Of a DNA stretch of 52,613 bases, positions 8,233-16,170 are shown piece after piece. The notes beneath the pieces are model-generated. The model saw nothing but the letters and a program-made list of their open reading frames with translations, was not told the origin of the DNA and ran no database searches. A program made the translations under genes and the position numbers. Numbering within the stretch: the stretch's first letter is position 1; each line of letters begins with the position of its first letter. The stretch is from DATKZH01 sp964475955 (GTDB lineage: Bacteria > Planctomycetota > Planctomycetia > Pirellulales > Thermoguttaceae): the NCBI GenBank assembly GCA_964475955.1, contig CAYYZY010000031.1:1-52613 (forward strand), written 5' to 3'.

Positions 8233-8997
8233 ATGGCTGCGACCGCCACATGCGTGTTTCAACGTTGCGTTAACGCTATCCGCGATGGTGAACTCATCGT
8301 GCGTGAGAGTTCCAGGGACAAGGAATTCCACTTCCAGAACTGGTTCAAGAGCCGACTTGCGGAAACCCAACTGAATTTCGATCAGGGAGGCCGCAACAGC
8401 TATCCGGACTTCACACTCGTGACGGTGGCGGATGGCTACGAACTCAAGGGACTGGCGTACCCAGGTCGTGATGCCAACTTCGACTCCAACAGCCAAGTCC
8501 CGACCGGGTTGCACAATGGACGCACGATCTATTACGTCTTCGGCCGCTATCCCAAGTCCCCCGACGGCGACAGCTACCCAGTTATGGACCTCGTGATCTG
8601 CCATGGTGACTTTTTGAACGCGGATCACGAGTACGAACACAAGAACCGGAACGTCAAGGGGTTTGGGAGCTACGGCGACATCATGATCCGAGATCGAAAG
8701 ATGTACGTGGTTCCCACCCCATTCCAGCTTCTGGACGGTGTGGCCCACCAGCACACGCTCCTTCTGCCGAGCGATGATTGCCCCAACGAGGGACTCACGG
8801 AAGTCGGAGTCGTTGAGCGAGTTGAGTGCGATAAACTGATCGTGGGTTACTCGTTCGATCTCCGGACGAATGAGATCATGGCGAGCACAGTGGCCAACCC
8901 CAACGCGGGCACGCGGCACAGATTCCGAGCGTGGCGAGTGAAGGGCTCAGGAACCGGCAGTGTAGCGATGCGGACGATTGCGACGAGAACCGATTGA
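8233..8997 (+). CDS. Putative type II restriction endonuclease, PD-(D/E)XK fold
   Basis: A 254-residue protein with a compact nuclease signature: Glu31 in DKEFHFQNWF, then Pro58-Asp59 in NSYPDF, and Glu70-x-Lys72 in YELKGLAYPG, i.e. PD-x10-ExK, the usual spacing of the PD-(D/E)XK active site. I do not recognise a named family, so recognition site and cleavage pattern cannot be given. The stop (TGA 8995-8997) overlaps the Shine-Dalgarno of the downstream DNA methylase, which supports a restriction-modification role. Codons use A/T in third position more than neighbouring genes, suggesting acquisition by transfer. Start: ATG 8233, with only a weak purine stretch upstream. Alternative: a non-restriction nuclease paired with a methylase. 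Confidence 0.7.
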   Translation: MAATATCVFQRCVNAIRDGELIVRESSRDKEFHFQNWFKSRLAETQLNFDQGGRNSYPDFTLVTVADGYELKGLAYPGRDANFDSNSQVPTGLHNGRTIYYVFGRYPKSPDGDSYPVMDLVICHGDFLNADHEYEHKNRNVKGFGSYGDIMIRDRKMYVVPTPFQLLDGVAHQHTLLLPSDDCPNEGLTEVGVVERVECDKLIVGYSFDLRTNEIMASTVANPNAGTRHRFRAWRVKGSGTGSVAMRTIATRTD

Positions 8998-9001
8998 GGA
9001 G
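8996..9001 (+). promoter_or_regulatory. Shine-Dalgarno that decides the methylase start
   Basis: GAGGAG overlaps the nuclease stop codon and sits 6 bases before a GTG at 9008. It favours GTG 9008 over the upstream TTG at 8978 and implies that methylase translation is coupled to that of the nuclease. Confidence 0.7.
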
Positions 9002-9007
9002 CTGCTC

Positions 9008-11128
9008 GTGAAGCTGATCGAAACCGACGCGTTCCCGTTCGAGTTCTTGTCGAGGATCGGCGAGCGGGAGAGTTGGCGCAAGGAGGTGCACAGGCCCGTG
9101 TACCATGTGCATAAGTGGTGGGCAAAGCGGTTGGGGTCGGTGTTTCGGGGTATCATTTTGGGGTGTGCACTCGAACAAGAGGGTGACCTCGAACAGGAGT
9201 TCTATCGCCAACATGCCCTTTCGTATCTCAACGTCCTCGACCCTTTCATGGGGTCAGGGACGACCGTAGGGGAAGCTCACAAACTCGGTCTCGCCGCGCT
9301 CGGCCGGGACATCAATCCCGTGGCGGTGAATGCGGTACGAGTCGCTTTTGGGCCACTTGAGCGCGCACGACTTCAAGAGGCGTTCGAGACTCTCTCTCAA
9401 ACGGTGGGCAAGCAGATCCGCGGTCTCTACCGATCCTCCGATCACACGAATCGGCCGTGCGAGGTCCTGTACCACTTCTGGGTAATGCAGACGGATTGTC
9501 CAGCTTGCCGCAGGACGCTGGACCTGTTTCCCTCGTACGTATTTGCCAAGAATGCCTATCCCGCTCGGAAGCCGCACGTTCAGATCGTATGTCCGTCCTG
9601 CGGCGACGTATTTCCGGGCCTTAATGGCGAGACGCCCGTCTCGTGTCCCTCCTGCCGCCGAAGCTTCGATCCGGAAAACGGACCCGCGAGAAAGTCAAAA
9701 GCTATCTGCCCGCACTGCGAGACGACTTTCAGAGTAATAGATTCACTAGCCGGGAAACGCCCGCGATTCCGGCACTACGCCAAACTCGTACTCACGATGG
9801 AAGGAACCAAGCAGTACTTACCCGCATCGGAAGTCGACCATAGGAGCTACGATGATTGCAGCACGACCCTCGATGAGTTGGTCCGGAGCGGACAGATTGA
9901 GCTTCCGAACTTGAGTCTGCAGCCCGGCCACAACACGCGGCAGGCGATGAACTACGGATTCTCGAACTGGCGAGGCTTTTTCAATGATCGGCAACTCCTG
10001 GCGCTGTCGCTTCTGCGATCGGCAATCGGGAAGCTCCCGGACGAAATGTGCCGCAACGCTTTCCTGACGCTGTTCTCTGGCGTCCTGGAGTTCAATAATC
10101 TCTTCGCGTCGTACAAGGGAGAAGGGACAGGCGCCGTGCGGCATATGTTCTCCCATCACATCTTGAAGCCGGAACGCAGGCCGATCGAGGCCAATGTGTG
10201 GGGTACGCCGAAGAGCTCCGGGGCTTTTTCTACTCTCTACCGCACGCGGTTGCTTCGCGCCATGGAGTATCGCGAGAACCCCACAGAGGTGAATCGTGCT
10301 GGAAGCATGAGAAGCCTTGTGTGCTCCCCGTGCTTCACGGGTGATGTGCGGCCGTGGGACGTCAAACTCCCGCCACGGGGAATTGCACTTTCCTGCGGTG
10401 ACTCGGCCGCGACTGGACTCCCCGACGATAGTGTTGATTTGGTGGTAACCGACCCACCGTTCTTCGACAACGTGCACTATTCCGAACTTGCCGACTTCTT
10501 CTTCGCGTGGCAGCAACTCGGCACGAAGAAGGACGCCAAGACCACACGGAGCGTGGGCGAAGTGCAGGATTCAGACGTTGAGGAATTCGCGGCCAAGCTC
10601 CAGTCGGTGTACAGGGAGTGTCACCGCGTGCTGAAGAACGACGGCCTCTTCGTTTTCACCTACCATCACTCTCGGGACGTGGCGTGGAAGGCGTTGACCG
10701 ACGCTATCCTCGGATCAGGGTTCCTGGTTGTGAACTCGCATCCCGTGAAGGCGGAAATGTCGGTTGCGACCCCCAAGTCACAGGCAAAGGAACCGATTCA
10801 GCTTGACATCGTCATCGTTTGCCGGAAGAGTCAGGCTCTTGGCGCACGGAGGCAGATCACCGCTAAACAAGCGATTTTCGCGGCAAAGATGAAGCTCAAA
10901 CGACTGCATCAATCCGGCTTCAAGCTGTCCCGCAACGACGCCAGAATCGTCGTATTCGGTCAGCTTCTCACCGCAGTACGTTCGCCTGAGGACGTGCGTC
11001 AGATCATTGGGCACGTTGACCGGGAAACTGCCCGTCCGTTAGATCTCGATTCCGTACCCGAATACCAACCACGTGGGGGCAGGCGGAGCGCGCCTCCGAG
11101 AGAGGTACAGCGGGTCCTGTTCGACTAA
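9008..11128 (+). CDS. DNA methylase with Zn-ribbon insert (COG1743/DUF1156-like)
   Basis: About 706 residues from GTG 9008. The N-terminus (LIETDAFPFEFLS...HKWWAKRLGSVFRGII) matches the start of DUF1156/COG1743 putative DNA methylases. The SAM-binding motif I is DPFMGSGTT near residues 78-86, followed by GRDINPVAVNAV. Roughly residues 160-240 carry four CxxC pairs (CPAC, CPSC, CPSC, CPHC), probably two zinc ribbons for DNA contact. Catalytic motif IV is TDPPF near residue 482, followed by DNVHYSELADFFFAW. DPPF-type amino-methylases make N6-methyladenine or N4-methylcytosine; which one is unknown. It is coupled to the upstream nuclease and shares its codon use, so probably it protects host DNA. 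A TTG at 8978 is an alternative start. Confidence 0.85.
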   Translation: MKLIETDAFPFEFLSRIGERESWRKEVHRPVYHVHKWWAKRLGSVFRGIILGCALEQEGDLEQEFYRQHALSYLNVLDPFMGSGTTVGEAHKLGLAALGRDINPVAVNAVRVAFGPLERARLQEAFETLSQTVGKQIRGLYRSSDHTNRPCEVLYHFWVMQTDCPACRRTLDLFPSYVFAKNAYPARKPHVQIVCPSCGDVFPGLNGETPVSCPSCRRSFDPENGPARKSKAICPHCETTFRVIDSLAGKRPRFRHYAKLVLTMEGTKQYLPASEVDHRSYDDCSTTLDELVRSGQIELPNLSLQPGHNTRQAMNYGFSNWRGFFNDRQLLALSLLRSAIGKLPDEMCRNAFLTLFSGVLEFNNLFASYKGEGTGAVRHMFSHHILKPERRPIEANVWGTPKSSGAFSTLYRTRLLRAMEYRENPTEVNRAGSMRSLVCSPCFTGDVRPWDVKLPPRGIALSCGDSAATGLPDDSVDLVVTDPPFFDNVHYSELADFFFAWQQLGTKKDAKTTRSVGEVQDSDVEEFAAKLQSVYRECHRVLKNDGLFVFTYHHSRDVAWKALTDAILGSGFLVVNSHPVKAEMSVATPKSQAKEPIQLDIVIVCRKSQALGARRQITAKQAIFAAKMKLKRLHQSGFKLSRNDARIVVFGQLLTAVRSPEDVRQIIGHVDRETARPLDLDSVPEYQPRGGRRSAPPREVQRVLFD

Positions 11129-11392
11129 ATCACCGTGCGCGATTTGCTGACACGAACTGTAGGGAACGTCCTCCGCGGTCGCGAGGATTCCGCAACGGCA
11201 CGGGCGCCGTTCCCGACAAGACGATTGGCTCCCAAGCTGGAGCTCGGGAACCAGGGAAAGGCACGTTGGAAACGTGCCCCACGACCGGTTTCCCCGCGGT
11301 TCTCCCCGCCTCGCCCCCGCTCGCTTCCGCTCGGCGTCTCCGCGGTTCGCAACCGGCTCCAATCCCTCGCAGCGCGCCGGCCGCCCGGGCGG
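11129..11392. repeat. Intergenic region with dispersed palindromes
   Basis: Two short inverted repeats stand out: TCCCAAGCTGGAGCTCGGGA at 11230-11249 (one mismatch in the stem) and GGCACGTTGGAAACGTGCC at 11260-11278. No gene is seen. It lies between convergent genes and either hairpin could help end transcription, but there is no T-run. Confidence 0.65.
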
Positions 11393-12727
11393 CTACACGA
11401 ACTTCGTGACGCCCGGCATGGCGATGGGGTAGTGGCCGTCGTCGCCGGGCATGATCGGCGGATCGGCTTCAAAGGAGTACTCCTCGGGCGCGAGGGTCTC
11501 TTCGGAGTTCATCGCCTGTTCCCAGGTGATGGCCTGGCCGGTGTAGTCGACCATGCGGCCGATGATGGCCAGCATCGTGCTGGTGGCCATGTAACGGCCG
11601 TTGTTGATGGGATTGCCGGAACGGATCGACGCGAACAGGGCCTTGTGCTCTTCCTCGTACATGTTGCACTTGGGCCCGTCGTAGCGCCAGGTCACCTCGC
11701 CGCTGCGGTCCGTGATGCGGTACTTGTTGAGCACGTTGCAGGTGCCCCGGGTGCCGAAGAAGTAGTCTTCGGTGCTTCTCCACGTGTCGGGCTGTTGGCG
11801 GCAGTAGGCGTAGACGCGCGTGCCGTTTTCGTACTCGTAGACGACGGCGTGATGGTCGTAGATGTCGCCGTACTTGGGGTCGTCCTTGATCTGCCGCCCG
11901 CCGAGCCCCCACGCCCGGACCGGCGGCTTGTCGCCCATCGCCCAGGAGGCCTTGTCGAGGCTGTGCACGTGCTGCTCGACGTTGTGGTCGCCCGAAAGCC
12001 AGGAGAAGAAGTACCAGTTGCGAAGCTGGTGCTCCATTTCCGACCAGTCCGGCTCGCGCGGCTGCGAGCGGCCGACCATGCCCGTGTTGTACGTCTCCTG
12101 GATGGCCACGACGTCGCCGATCGTGCCGTCGGTCACGCGCTTCATCGCCTCCTGCACGCCGAAGTGGTACCGCCAGCAGAGCCCCGAGACGAGCGAAAGC
12201 CCCTTCTGCTTCGCCTGCTCCGTGCTGACCAGTACGGAGCGGATGCCGGGCGCGTCGACGGCGACCGGTTTCTCGCAGAAGATGTGCTTGCCCGCCTCGA
12301 CGGCCGCCTTGAGATGGCGGGGGCGAAAGTGGGGCGTGGCGGCCAGGCAGACCACGTCGACGTCGGTGGCCAGCAACTGCTCGTAGGCGTCGAACCCGGA
12401 GAAGCAATGGTCGGGATCGACCGCGACCCGGTCGGGATTGGCGGCCTTCAGCCGCTTGAGGCTCCCCTCGACCTTGTCGGGGAACACGTCGGCCATGGCG
12501 GTCACCTTGGCGTTCTCGTCGGCGTTGAGGGCGTTCTGGAGGGCGCCGGTTCCCCGGCCCCCGCAGCCGATCAGGCCGACCTTGAGCGTGCCGTCTTCGG
12601 CGGCGTGGACGCCGCGGGGGATGCTCAGGCCGGCGGCCATCGCGCCGCCGACCGCGGCGGTCGACGTCTTCAGGAAGTCGCGGCGGGAGGATCGCGCGGT
12701 GCGGGCGGGATGGATCGATTCGGACAT
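11393..12727 (-). CDS. Gfo/Idh/MocA family oxidoreductase, Tat-exported
   Basis: A 444-residue protein with a Tat leader (SSRRDFLKTSTAAVGGAMAAG, about residues 13-33), then the NAD(P)-binding Rossmann motif VGLIGCGGRGTGALQ and the family lysine motif HIFCEKPVAVDA, a conserved SGLCWRYHFG, and a C-terminal substrate domain with GDHNVEQHVHSLDKASWA, where His residues probably sit in the active site. Members oxidise or reduce sugars or cyclitols; Tat export suggests periplasmic work on a polysaccharide breakdown product. Start: ATG 12727, with AAGGAG about 7 bases upstream. Substrate and direction of reaction cannot be read from sequence. Length is normal for planctomycete members. Confidence 0.9.
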   Translation of the reverse strand: MSESIHPARTARSSRRDFLKTSTAAVGGAMAAGLSIPRGVHAAEDGTLKVGLIGCGGRGTGALQNALNADENAKVTAMADVFPDKVEGSLKRLKAANPDRVAVDPDHCFSGFDAYEQLLATDVDVVCLAATPHFRPRHLKAAVEAGKHIFCEKPVAVDAPGIRSVLVSTEQAKQKGLSLVSGLCWRYHFGVQEAMKRVTDGTIGDVVAIQETYNTGMVGRSQPREPDWSEMEHQLRNWYFFSWLSGDHNVEQHVHSLDKASWAMGDKPPVRAWGLGGRQIKDDPKYGDIYDHHAVVYEYENGTRVYAYCRQQPDTWRSTEDYFFGTRGTCNVLNKYRITDRSGEVTWRYDGPKCNMYEEEHKALFASIRSGNPINNGRYMATSTMLAIIGRMVDYTGQAITWEQAMNSEETLAPEEYSFEADPPIMPGDDGHYPIAMPGVTKFV

Positions 12728-12943
12728 GCAAGGCTCCTTCAGACAAACGGCGGGAAGGCGCCACGGCGCCCTCGCTACCAGGCGGGCATACGCTGTCTCG
12801 CAAGGGGCGTTCGCACCGGAACCGCGCGGCTCCCGCTCGCCCGTCCGCGACGGGCCTCGCTTGCAGGGCTGCGCCGCGGGCTTCCGGAACGCCCCAGGCT
12901 ACGGCCGAGTGCCATGATAGCCCCCCAGCAGGGCTCGGGCAAG

Positions 12944-14116
12944 TCACCGCAGCCGGACGATGTAGCGGACCATCTCCTCGTCGAGCGCTACGAGGTCGTC
13001 GCCGAACGCCTCCTTGAACTCCCGAAGCCGCGTCTCGGCGTCGTCCCAGATCAGCGGCTCCTTGCGGCTGAGCGCCTCCAGGTACCGGACGTACTGCCGC
13101 GGATACCGCTCCAGCAGGAAGTACGTCAGCGCCCAGGCCTCGGCGTACGCGTTTCGGCTGGTCTTCGTGTTCTTCAGCCGGGCGTCGTCGCCCAGCAGCG
13201 TGACGAGCGAGTCGGCCGGGCGGTGGGAAAGGTACCTGCGGAATTGCCGGAGCCGCGGCAGGTTGGGCTCGCCGGTCCCCCGCCAGCCGCGACGGCTGTC
13301 GAGATCGGGCGTTTCGAAGTACAGCGCGATCCCTTCGCTGAACCAGAGCGGGCAGTCGCTGTACCGCTGATGCAGCCCGCAGTTGAAGGCGATCTGGTGC
13401 GTCGCCTCGTGGACGATCGTGGCCACCGTGCTCGGCGCTTCGGGCCGGCGGAGGAACTCCTTGATCCGCGAGGAGGTCCGCGCCCCGCCGTACGTGTCGA
13501 GCGCCTCCAGGCCGGTCAGGTCGTACATCACCATGCGATTCGACCCGAAGCTGTAGTAGCCGATCATCGCGTCGACGGCGTCGCCCGCCTCGGGGCGCGC
13601 ATACTCGACGTACGACCGCTTGTCGGCGAACACGATGGCCGTCAGCGGGAACTCGGGCTCGGAAAGCGCGAAACCCTTGTGGGACCAAAACGTGTGGAAC
13701 GACCGATAGAGCCGCTCGAAGAGCGACCCGCACCAGTAGGCGTACGCCCGCGACGTGCTGTGGAGGATGATGTAATGCGCCGTATCGTGGACCCGGAAGC
13801 CGTCGGGCAGCTTCTCGAGGAGTTGCCTGGCGAGTTCGTCCGCCGTGAGCGGGACGAACGGGGCGGCGTCGGTGGTGTGTTCGACCAACTCGTCGGGCTG
13901 GACGGCCCAGAGGACGCCGTCGCGACCCTGGACCAACAGGCCTCCGTCCTCGGCCGTCACGAGCACCCGCCCGTCGACCGAAATCGTGCGCCCCGCGCGC
14001 TGGAGCGTCACGTGCTCCAGCCCCCAGGCCGAGCCGCCCCAAGCGCCCCCCAGCCCCCCGGACACGGCGAGCAACAATAAACCCTGAAACGGCAAACGGT
14101 TACGACGATCGATCAT
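12944..14116 (-). CDS. Secreted DUF1570 peptidase-like protein
   Basis: A 390-residue protein with a signal peptide (GLLLLAVSGGLGGAWGGSAW). The gluzincin-like motif His236-Glu-Ala-Thr-His240 in TIVHEATHQIAF is followed by PLWFSEGIALYFE, where the Glu is a candidate third zinc ligand. This is the DUF1570 arrangement common in Planctomycetes. Peptidase activity is inferred from the motif; no substrate is known. Start: ATG 14116 is preferred because it leads straight into the signal peptide; an in-frame ATG at 14170 adds 18 polar residues. The frame continues open far upstream through the permease gene, but that part is antisense-frame noise. It lies 53 bases after the ABC permease gene, possibly the same transcript. 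Confidence 0.85.
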   Translation of the reverse strand: MIDRRNRLPFQGLLLLAVSGGLGGAWGGSAWGLEHVTLQRAGRTISVDGRVLVTAEDGGLLVQGRDGVLWAVQPDELVEHTTDAAPFVPLTADELARQLLEKLPDGFRVHDTAHYIILHSTSRAYAYWCGSLFERLYRSFHTFWSHKGFALSEPEFPLTAIVFADKRSYVEYARPEAGDAVDAMIGYYSFGSNRMVMYDLTGLEALDTYGGARTSSRIKEFLRRPEAPSTVATIVHEATHQIAFNCGLHQRYSDCPLWFSEGIALYFETPDLDSRRGWRGTGEPNLPRLRQFRRYLSHRPADSLVTLLGDDARLKNTKTSRNAYAEAWALTYFLLERYPRQYVRYLEALSRKEPLIWDDAETRLREFKEAFGDDLVALDEEMVRYIVRLR

Positions 14117-14169
14117 GCCTCGCTCGCTCCGGGAGAGGACAGGCGGGTGGGGTGCGGTCGACACGTCCA

Positions 14170-15804
14170 TTATAGCCGACGGACGGCGCCGCCGTGAGGC
14201 GAACTCCACCGCCGGGCCGTCCAGGCGAGCGCGGCGGCCACGGCGGCGAACATGGCCACCTGGGCCAGGCAGATGCCCGCCACGCGGTCGGCGATCCCGT
14301 AGTGCAGCAGCGTGAAGATGTGGATCGACAGCGTTTTCAGTCCGGGCGGAACCACCAGCACGCTGGCCGCCAGGTCGCCCGTCGCGATCGCCAGGGCCAC
14401 CAGCCACGCCACGGCCAACGCCCACGCGCGCGAGGGGATCGCCACCCGCCACAGCCGCGCGAAGGGGCCGGCGCCGTCGACGGCCGCCGAATCGAGCATC
14501 TCTCGGGGCACGCTCCCCAAGGCGTGCCACGCGACCAGCGTCGCGGGCGCGAGCCCCCGCACGGCCAGCGCCGCCAGCGGGGCCGCGACCGACCGGTCGT
14601 ACAGGAAGACCAGAAGCGGGACCTCCGGCCGGTTCAGAAGCCGGATCATGCCCAGTCCGACGATCGGCCCCGGCACGGCCAGGCAAACGGCCACCAGCAC
14701 GAACACGAGCGCGGCCCGTAGGCCCCCGGCCCGAGCGATCCACGCCAACAGGGTGGCCAGGGCGGTCGCCACCGTCGCCGCCAGGGTGCCGATCACCAGC
14801 GTCGAGGCGAACTCCCGGCCGTATCGGACGGGGCCGCCGACGGTCATCCCGAGGCACTTGGCGGCCGACCAGCTTCGCACGTAGGCGTCGCCGGCCGGCG
14901 TCACCACGATGCCCGCCTTGTAGGCCAGGCTGGCCAGCGGCACACCCACCACCAGCGCCAGGGCCGCGCCCACCAGCGCGGCCGCCGGTGCCTTCCAGCG
15001 CCCGAGGGGGAACACGACCCGGCCGGTCGCGGGGACCGGCCGATCGCGGGCGGCGAGCCAGCTCACCAGGGCTAGGCCGGCCAGGACGAGCCAGGCGGTC
15101 AGGACGACGCCGGCCAGGATGCCCAGCGGCGGGTCTTCGGGCTGGGGGCCGACGGCCTGGCGCGTGTAGACCTCTTCGGCGTAGGTCCGCACGACGAACA
15201 GATCGGTGACGGTCATCTCGCCGGCCGTGAGGATGGCGACCCAGATGGCCGCCACGCCCAGGGCCGGCAGCGCGCCGCGGAGCGTCACGCGGAAGAAGAC
15301 CTGCCGGTGGGAGCCGTCCAACAGGGCCTGCTCCTCCAGTTCCGGCTCGACCAGCCAGAAGCCGGCCCCCACGATCAGCACGACCCAGGGCAGGGCGGCC
15401 ACGGCGTGGACCCAGATCGCGCCGGCCCAGCCGTCGAGCAGGACCGGCCCGTTGAAGCCCAGGGTGTACCACCCCTGCATGCCGAACCCCGCCTGCCAGG
15501 CGGCCGCCTGCAAGTAGAGCGGCACGAACGGCATCAGGCCGAGAAGCAGCAGCGCGGCCCGACGCCCGGGCAGATCGGTGCGCACCAAGAGCCACGCCAG
15601 CAGCGTCCCCAGCGGCAGGCTGAGGACAAGTGTGGCCGCCGAGAGGAGCAGCGTGTTGCCGAGCAGGCCGGCAGTGCGGGGATCGAGAAGGAGGGAGGCG
15701 GCCGATGCGAGGGTCAGAAGTCCCACGAGCGCACCTACCGCGTAGGGTAGGTCGGGCCACGAGCCCCCCGCGCTCGTCTCACCTCGACCCCGCAGGCTGG
15801 GCAT
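14170..15804 (-). CDS. ABC transporter permease, two fused permease domains (iron(III)/thiamine type)
   Basis: A 544-residue inner-membrane protein made of two permease halves in tandem, about twelve hydrophobic segments in all. Each half has the cytoplasmic EAA loop that contacts the ATPase: LEEQALLDGSHRQVFFRVTL in the first and EMLDSAAVDGAGPFARLWRV in the second. Fused halves are typical of FbpB/ThiP-like importers for ferric iron, thiamine or similar small solutes; I cannot tell which. No ATPase or binding-protein gene is visible, but the 100-N gap lies only 65 bases upstream of the ATG at 15804, so partners may be in missing sequence. An in-frame start at 15867, at the edge of the gap, is less likely. 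Confidence 0.85.
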   Translation of the reverse strand: MPSLRGRGETSAGGSWPDLPYAVGALVGLLTLASAASLLLDPRTAGLLGNTLLLSAATLVLSLPLGTLLAWLLVRTDLPGRRAALLLLGLMPFVPLYLQAAAWQAGFGMQGWYTLGFNGPVLLDGWAGAIWVHAVAALPWVVLIVGAGFWLVEPELEEQALLDGSHRQVFFRVTLRGALPALGVAAIWVAILTAGEMTVTDLFVVRTYAEEVYTRQAVGPQPEDPPLGILAGVVLTAWLVLAGLALVSWLAARDRPVPATGRVVFPLGRWKAPAAALVGAALALVVGVPLASLAYKAGIVVTPAGDAYVRSWSAAKCLGMTVGGPVRYGREFASTLVIGTLAATVATALATLLAWIARAGGLRAALVFVLVAVCLAVPGPIVGLGMIRLLNRPEVPLLVFLYDRSVAAPLAALAVRGLAPATLVAWHALGSVPREMLDSAAVDGAGPFARLWRVAIPSRAWALAVAWLVALAIATGDLAASVLVVPPGLKTLSIHIFTLLHYGIADRVAGICLAQVAMFAAVAAALAWTARRWSSPHGGAVRRL

Positions 15805-15856
15805 GGTATTGGTCGCGTTCAATGTATCGCGCGACGAAAGTCGGAGAGGTTGGCCG

Positions 15857-16094
15857 TGTTCACACAAACNNNNNNNNNNNNNNNNNNNNNNNNNNNNNNN
15901 NNNNNNNNNNNNNNNNNNNNNNNNNNNNNNNNNNNNNNNNNNNNNNNNNNNNNNNNNNNNNNNNNNNNNCCGAAGCGCCAGCGAGGAGTGTGTTCACACA
16001 AACCCGAAGCGCCAGCGAGGAGTGTGTTCACACAAACCCGAAGCGCCAGCGAGGAGTGCAATCGATCCGCTCGCTTGCACTTCAAGCTTGTGCG
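15857..16094. repeat. 34-bp tandem array of the REP-like repeat, interrupted by the assembly gap
   Basis: Copies of a 34-bp unit, CCCGAAGCGCCAGCGAGG followed by AGTGTGTTCACACAAA, start at about 15969 (first base in the gap), 16003 and 16037. The left gap edge (15857-15869) already shows GTGTTCACACAAAC, so the array spans the gap. An inverted, diverged copy (CTCGCTTGCACTTCAAGCTT and so on) closes it at 16070-16094. The unit carries the same core as the RAYT-flanking palindromes plus a TGTG-TT-CACA mini-hairpin. Confidence 0.9.
15870..15969. other. Assembly gap (100 N)
   Basis: Exactly 100 Ns, the conventional length for a gap of unknown size. It lies inside a tandem array, so the missing length could be much larger or smaller and could hide further repeat units or genes. 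Confidence 0.95.
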
Positions 16095-16170
16095 ACGGTC
16101 CATCACACGCCATCGAATCGGCCGGACCGTACCACGACGATCGCGACGGTCCCCCATGGAGCTGATCGAA

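Noticed and set aside
11135..14080. 981-codon plus-strand open frame
   Set aside because: Antisense to the Gfo/Idh and DUF1570 genes, with no recognisable domain or start signal.
14171..15760. N-terminal 500 codons of the open frame leading into the DUF1570 protein
   Set aside because: It overlaps the ABC permease gene in another frame and is low-complexity; the signal peptide begins at 14116.
15970..16060. Possible CRISPR array
   Set aside because: The 34-bp units are direct tandem copies without variable spacers, and no cas gene is near.
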